Of a DNA stretch of 10,619 nucleotides, positions 7,128 to 10,619 are shown piece after piece; the first letter of the stretch is position 1; each line of letters starts with the position of its first letter. A program made the translations under genes and the position numbers. Location: assembly GCA_964370475.1 (NCBI GenBank), contig CAYJJI010000027.1, positions 1-10,619 on the forward strand. Reading direction: 5' to 3'. Below the pieces are notes generated by a model, which worked only from the letters and a program-made list of their open reading frames with translations, was not told where the DNA came from and did no database searches. This DNA is from CAYJCL01 sp964370475. Lineage in GTDB: Bacteria > Bacillota_I > Bacilli_A > RF39 > UBA660.

Positions 7128-7336
7128 GACAATAAAACATTATAAAATATATATTATTTTTATAAATTATGGTATTATTCAGATGTTTTAGTAACAAACG
7201 TAAAAGCAACAGATAATTTATCAGGACCTTATCGGCAAATGCAAATAAAAATTAATTTACAACAGAAACAGTAAGTATTAAAGTAGATTCAACAATGCCT
7301 ATCTTAGAGTTGATTGAAATATTTGGTGTTAAATAA
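7128..7336 (+). pseudogene. Decayed Ig-like repeat related to the upstream surface protein
   Basis: Translation from 7170 gives WYYSDVLVTNVKATDNLSG. This aligns without gaps to a repeat of the 1173-residue protein (WYISDVSISDITATDALSG), with 11 of 19 residues identical. In the same frame, 14 codons upstream, lies a D-N-K-T like the linker, but a TAA follows it. After NLSG the match moves to another frame at about 7229: SANANK, a stop at 7253-7255, FTTET, then directly SIKVDSTMP. In intact repeats about 20 residues separate TET from the next KVD, so that part is deleted. The frame ends at TAA 7334-7336 after ILELIEIFGVK. No start codon or ribosome site belongs to it. It is most simply the dead 3' part of a former repeat protein, or of an earlier longer version of the neighbour. 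Homology is well supported; the left edge is uncertain. Confidence 0.8.
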
Positions 7337-7365
7337 ATAAATGTCACGATAATGTAATATTGCTT

Positions 7366-7374
7366 TGCTATAAT
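7366..7374 (+). promoter_or_regulatory. Extended -10 promoter of the ABC transporter operon
   Basis: The sequence TGCTATAAT is a perfect extended -10 element (TG, one base, TATAAT at 7369-7374). There is no good -35 at the expected place (ACGATA at 7346-7351), which extended -10 promoters tolerate. The predicted start of transcription is near 7381, giving a very short leader that begins at about the ribosome binding site. Confidence 0.55.
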
Positions 7375-7380
7375 TACATC

Positions 7381-7386
7381 AAGGAG
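7381..7386 (+). promoter_or_regulatory. Ribosome binding site that fixes the ATPase start at 7393
   Basis: AAGGAG lies 6 bases before ATG 7393-7395. An in-frame ATG-less extension (alternative start TTG at 7360) would add 11 residues unlike any ABC ATPase N-terminus, and would overlap the promoter. MEILKVENLVKQY is the usual beginning of the family. Confidence 0.85.
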
Positions 7387-7392
7387 AGAAAT

Positions 7393-8085
7393 ATGGAAAT
7401 TTTAAAAGTAGAAAACTTAGTTAAACAATATAAGAGTGGAGACTCTACAATTAACGCAGTTAATAACACTAGTTTTAGTGTTAACAAAGGAGAATTTGTT
7501 GCAATAGTTGGAGCGTCTGGTTCAGGTAAATCAACACTCCTTCATTTAATAGGTGGAGTTGATAAACCAACAAGCGGAAAAGTAATTATCGGAGGAACAG
7601 ATATCTATTCATTAGATAGAGAAAAACTAGCAATATTTAGAAGAAGACAAATAGGTCTTATATATCAGTTCTTTAATTTAATACCAATACTAACAGTTAA
7701 GGAAAATATAACACTTCCAAGAGATTTAGATAACGTTAAAAACGATAATGTAAAATTCAAAGAATTAATTAAAACATTAGGATTAGAAGATAGAATAAAT
7801 CATCTACCAAATGAATTATCAGGAGGAGAACAACAAAGAGTATCAATAGGAAGATCACTTATTAATACACCATCTATAATTCTAGCAGATGAACCAACAG
7901 GAAACTTAGATAGTAAAAATTCCGATGAAATAGTATCATTATTAAAACTTTCAAATAAAAAATATAAACAAACAATAATTATGATTACTCATGATATCGA
8001 AATAGCTGCAATAGCGGATAGAGTAATAACAATAGATGATGGTAGAATCATAAAGGATGAAAAAAACTATGAAGATACTAAATAA
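7393..8085 (+). CDS. ABC transporter ATP-binding protein, MacB/LolD/antimicrobial-peptide type
   Basis: The product is 230 residues, normal for this family of stand-alone ATPases. All catalytic elements are present: Walker A GASGSGKST (40-48), Q-loop Q92 in YQFFNL, signature LSGGEQQR (142-149), Walker B IILADE with catalytic E167, D-loop NLD (171-173) and switch H200. The NLIPxLTVxENI segment after the Q-loop is typical of the family that includes MacB, LolD and bacitracin- or lantibiotic-exporter ATPases. It should form a cytoplasmic homodimer that powers the permease encoded next; the two genes overlap by 17 bases, so they are cotranslated. No histidine kinase or response regulator gene is adjacent within the window, unlike many Bce-type peptide detoxification modules. 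Substrate is unknown. Confidence 0.95.
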   Translation: MEILKVENLVKQYKSGDSTINAVNNTSFSVNKGEFVAIVGASGSGKSTLLHLIGGVDKPTSGKVIIGGTDIYSLDREKLAIFRRRQIGLIYQFFNLIPILTVKENITLPRDLDNVKNDNVKFKELIKTLGLEDRINHLPNELSGGEQQRVSIGRSLINTPSIILADEPTGNLDSKNSDEIVSLLKLSNKKYKQTIIMITHDIEIAAIADRVITIDDGRIIKDEKNYEDTK

Positions 8086-10606
8086 ATTAACTCTACAAAA
8101 TATAAAATTAAATAAACAAAGATCTATAGTAACTATAGTAGGAATAATTCTATCATGTGCTCTAATAACTGCATTATTAGGATTAATAGTATCATTTCAA
8201 GATACATTAATTGCAGAATCATTAAATTCTTATGGAAATAGACATGTATCATTTTTAGATGTACCTAAAGAAGATCTTTCTAAAATACAAAATCATAAAG
8301 AAGTAGATAGTTATTATTTAACTGATTATGAAACAGTAAAAATAGAAAGTAAATATAACAATGAATTCGCAGCACTAATTGGAGTAGATCAAATTGGTCT
8401 TCAAGATTTAGAAAATATTTTAGAAGAAGGAAATATTCCTGAAAATAAAAATGAAATAGTAATAGATTTATATTATGCAGATAGATACAATGTTTCGATA
8501 GGTGATAATATAACTTTAAATATTGGAAATAGATATTCAGATGGATATAAACTAGATCAATACAATCCAGCTATTTATGAAGAACTTGGTGTAATGCTTG
8601 AAACGTTTGAAACTACGGATGTAAAAACATATGAAATAGTAGGTATAGCAAATTACTATTCATTTTTAGGAACACAGTATGATTATAATTTATATACATA
8701 TGAAGATACATTCGAAGGTAATACAAATATACATGTATTATATAAAAATCCTAAAGATTATTATTCCATTACCAATTCAATTAATGGAGTAAAAAGTGAT
8801 GAAGAACAGGGTAAATATAATATAGACACTAATGGCGAATATTTAAGATGGTCAGGATATGCTGTTAGTGATAATACAAGAGAATTTACATATATATTAG
8901 CAGGAATAATAGCATTAATCATAATAGTTACATCAGTATTTTGTATTAGAAATTCATTTGCAATATCTACTACTGAAAAAACTAAAATGTATGGAATGTT
9001 ATCAAGTGTTGGAGCAACTCCAAAACAAATAAAAAAATCAGTATTAACAGAAGGTTTTTATCTTGGAATAATTGGAATACCACTTGGAATAATAATAGGA
9101 CTTTTATCAACTTTTATACTTGTTAATGTAGTAAACGCTTTACTTCCTACATTAGAAAATTGGGAATTCATTTACAGTATTTCAATAGAATCAATAATAA
9201 TAAGTATAGTACTATCAACCGTTACAATATACTTATCAGCATTAGGAAGTGCTAAAAAAGCAGCGAAAATAACAGAAATAGAAGCTATTAAGAATCAATC
9301 TGAGATAAAACTTAAAAATAAAAAAATGAAAACTCCCAAAATAATAAATAAAATATTTAAAATAGGTGGAGTATTTGCTTATAAGAATATGCAAAGAAAT
9401 AAAAATAAATTTAGAACGACAATTATATCACTATCAGTAAGTGTAGCAATATTTATAGCTCTTTCATATTTTATTGATCTTGGAATGAAAACAGTAGATT
9501 CGTTTTATCAAACTGTTTCATATGAAATCGGAGTATTTATCGAAGGTGATAATGTTACTCATGAAGAGAAATTAAATACATACGATGAAATACTAAATTT
9601 AGGTGGTATAAGTAGATATACAATTATGGAATATGATATGTTCACAACTAGCACTAATAATATTAACAAAAGAATTATTTCTAATTACGAAAATGAATTA
9701 GAAGATTACTTTGTAGAAATAATAACAGTAGGCAGTGTTGAATATGAAAATGTACTTAAAGAAAATAACTTATCATATGAAGATGTATATAATAAAGGAT
9801 TAATTATAAACAACAGATTAGATATAATAAACACTGAAGGTAATCGAGAGTGGGTAAATATATTAAAAGAAGGTACAACGAACGTAGATGTAAACAATTA
9901 TAAAACAAACGATAAATATAATATTGATATAATTGAAATAGAACATTTACCAGTTGGTAGCGAAAATTATTCATACAGCATGAATCCAGTGTTACTTGTA
10001 TCAAATGAATATTTCGAAGAAATAAAATCAAATGAAAGTTATATTACTTATATGTATATAAAAACTGATGATGCAAGAAATCTTCATGATAAAATTATGG
10101 AATATGATGACACAAATGAAGTGAATTTCTATATAGAAAATATGGAAGAATACATAGAGATGCAAGAAAATATGATTCTTTTAATAGGAATATTTTTATA
10201 TGGATTCATTGGTGTTATAATTCTTATTAGTTTAACAAATATATTTAATACAATAACAACTAACATGAAACTAAGAAGTAAAGAATTTGCAATATTAAAA
10301 TCAACAGGTATGACAAATAAAGAGTTTAAAAATATGATTAGACTAGAAAGTTTATTCTATGGAGTAAAAGCATTATTTTTCGGACTTCTTTTTGGACTAT
10401 CTTTAGCATATATAATGTACTCTTTAATGGTTGAATATGAAATTATGAACGCTCAAAACGGAAATTTCAAATTTGAAATACCATGGTTATATGTAATAAT
10501 ATCAATAATATTTGTATTCCTAATTATCAACCTAATAATGAAATTATCATTATCAAAAATAAATAAACAAAATATAATTGAAACAATCAAGAATGAGAAT
10601 ATTTAA
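8069..10606 (+). CDS. FtsX/MacB-type ABC transporter permease, fused two-half form
   Basis: The product is 845 residues from ATG 8069. An in-frame ATG at 8057 directly abuts AAGG (8053-8056) and is too close; starting at 8069 gives MKILNKLTLQNIKLNKQR, the usual N-terminus of this family. Eight membrane segments are visible: about 18-40, 273-295, 329-356, 370-400, 450-472, 702-727, 765-787 and 806-828. The arrangement is TM, a domain of about 230 residues, then three TMs, and then the same again. The protein is thus two MacB/LolC-like halves joined in one chain, each with its own extracytoplasmic domain. Both halves carry the FtsX cytoplasmic signature: TEKTKMYGMLSSVGATPKQI and RSKEFAILKSTGMTNKEF, with the coupling to the ATPase expected there. 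Proteins of this class drive extracytoplasmic movement of peptides, lipids or antibiotics. BceB-type permeases instead have ten TMs and one such domain. Substrate is unknown. No terminator is seen in the 13 bases left. Confidence 0.92.
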   Translation: MKILNKLTLQNIKLNKQRSIVTIVGIILSCALITALLGLIVSFQDTLIAESLNSYGNRHVSFLDVPKEDLSKIQNHKEVDSYYLTDYETVKIESKYNNEFAALIGVDQIGLQDLENILEEGNIPENKNEIVIDLYYADRYNVSIGDNITLNIGNRYSDGYKLDQYNPAIYEELGVMLETFETTDVKTYEIVGIANYYSFLGTQYDYNLYTYEDTFEGNTNIHVLYKNPKDYYSITNSINGVKSDEEQGKYNIDTNGEYLRWSGYAVSDNTREFTYILAGIIALIIIVTSVFCIRNSFAISTTEKTKMYGMLSSVGATPKQIKKSVLTEGFYLGIIGIPLGIIIGLLSTFILVNVVNALLPTLENWEFIYSISIESIIISIVLSTVTIYLSALGSAKKAAKITEIEAIKNQSEIKLKNKKMKTPKIINKIFKIGGVFAYKNMQRNKNKFRTTIISLSVSVAIFIALSYFIDLGMKTVDSFYQTVSYEIGVFIEGDNVTHEEKLNTYDEILNLGGISRYTIMEYDMFTTSTNNINKRIISNYENELEDYFVEIITVGSVEYENVLKENNLSYEDVYNKGLIINNRLDIINTEGNREWVNILKEGTTNVDVNNYKTNDKYNIDIIEIEHLPVGSENYSYSMNPVLLVSNEYFEEIKSNESYITYMYIKTDDARNLHDKIMEYDDTNEVNFYIENMEEYIEMQENMILLIGIFLYGFIGVIILISLTNIFNTITTNMKLRSKEFAILKSTGMTNKEFKNMIRLESLFYGVKALFFGLLFGLSLAYIMYSLMVEYEIMNAQNGNFKFEIPWLYVIISIIFVFLIINLIMKLSLSKINKQNIIETIKNENI

Positions 10607-10619
10607 TTATTAAATCAAA

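Noticed and set aside
7360..7392. N-terminal extension of the ATPase by 11 residues.
   Set aside because: It would start at a TTG within the promoter region; AAGGAG is ideally placed for the ATG at 7393.
8057..8068. Upstream ATG of the permease (adds M-K-K-T).
   Set aside because: It touches the AAGG ribosome site; the ATG at 8069 gives the conserved family N-terminus.
9706..10031. Two - strand open frames inside the permease gene.
   Set aside because: The + strand gene here has clear family motifs and topology; the opposite frames have no ribosome site and no recognisable protein character.
1..10619. Possible alternative genetic code (TGA as Trp) suggested by the AT-rich composition.
   Set aside because: All large genes stay open under the standard code and use TGG for conserved Trp positions such as GWY; no in-frame TGA is needed to complete any gene.

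Overview
This is an AT-rich window (low GC by eye) that reads like a chromosomal segment of a low-GC Bacillota. All five complete genes end in TAA, tryptophan is encoded by TGG, and two starts have strong GGAGG/AAGGAG ribosome binding sites. The style of the surface proteins (N-terminal membrane anchor, Ig-like repeats, LamG-like C-terminus) is one I associate with uncultured gut Bacilli/Clostridia. That placement is inference; no marker gene is present. I see no tRNA, rRNA, CRISPR array, transposase or phage gene.

Layout: (1) At the left edge lies the last part of a + strand reading frame. It converges on a 656-codon - strand gene across a bidirectional terminator hairpin. That protein is unrecognised overall but carries a strand-Asp-Asp-loop motif like the PRPP loop of phosphoribosyltransferases. 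(2) A 220-base gap holds a small inverted repeat and a possible + strand gene remnant that runs straight into a second hairpin. (3) A - strand gene encodes a small membrane-anchored extracytoplasmic protein. Its better start is ATG at 3115, not the upstream ATG at 3124. (4) Divergent from it is a 1173-residue surface protein: N-terminal anchor, Cys-rich stalk, nine Ig-like repeats of almost exactly 79 residues, a tenth divergent domain and a C-terminal LamG-like (concanavalin-type) domain, followed by a strong terminator. (5) A gene-poor 460-base gap contains a decayed copy of one Ig-like repeat, with a frameshift, stops and an internal deletion. (6) An extended -10 promoter leads into a two-gene ABC transporter operon: a MacB/LolD-type ATPase overlapping an 845-residue FtsX/MacB-type permease with two large extracytoplasmic domains. 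The window ends just after the permease stop.

Together, the middle and right parts look like a cell-surface module: an anchored adhesin-like protein, a smaller anchored protein with a similar C-x8-C motif, and a peptide/lipid/antibiotic-type exporter. Nothing proves that the surface proteins and transporter work together. The items most worth following up are the phosphoribosyltransferase-like protein, the two-level repeat structure of the surface protein with its dead repeat downstream, and the motif shared by the two divergently transcribed surface proteins.
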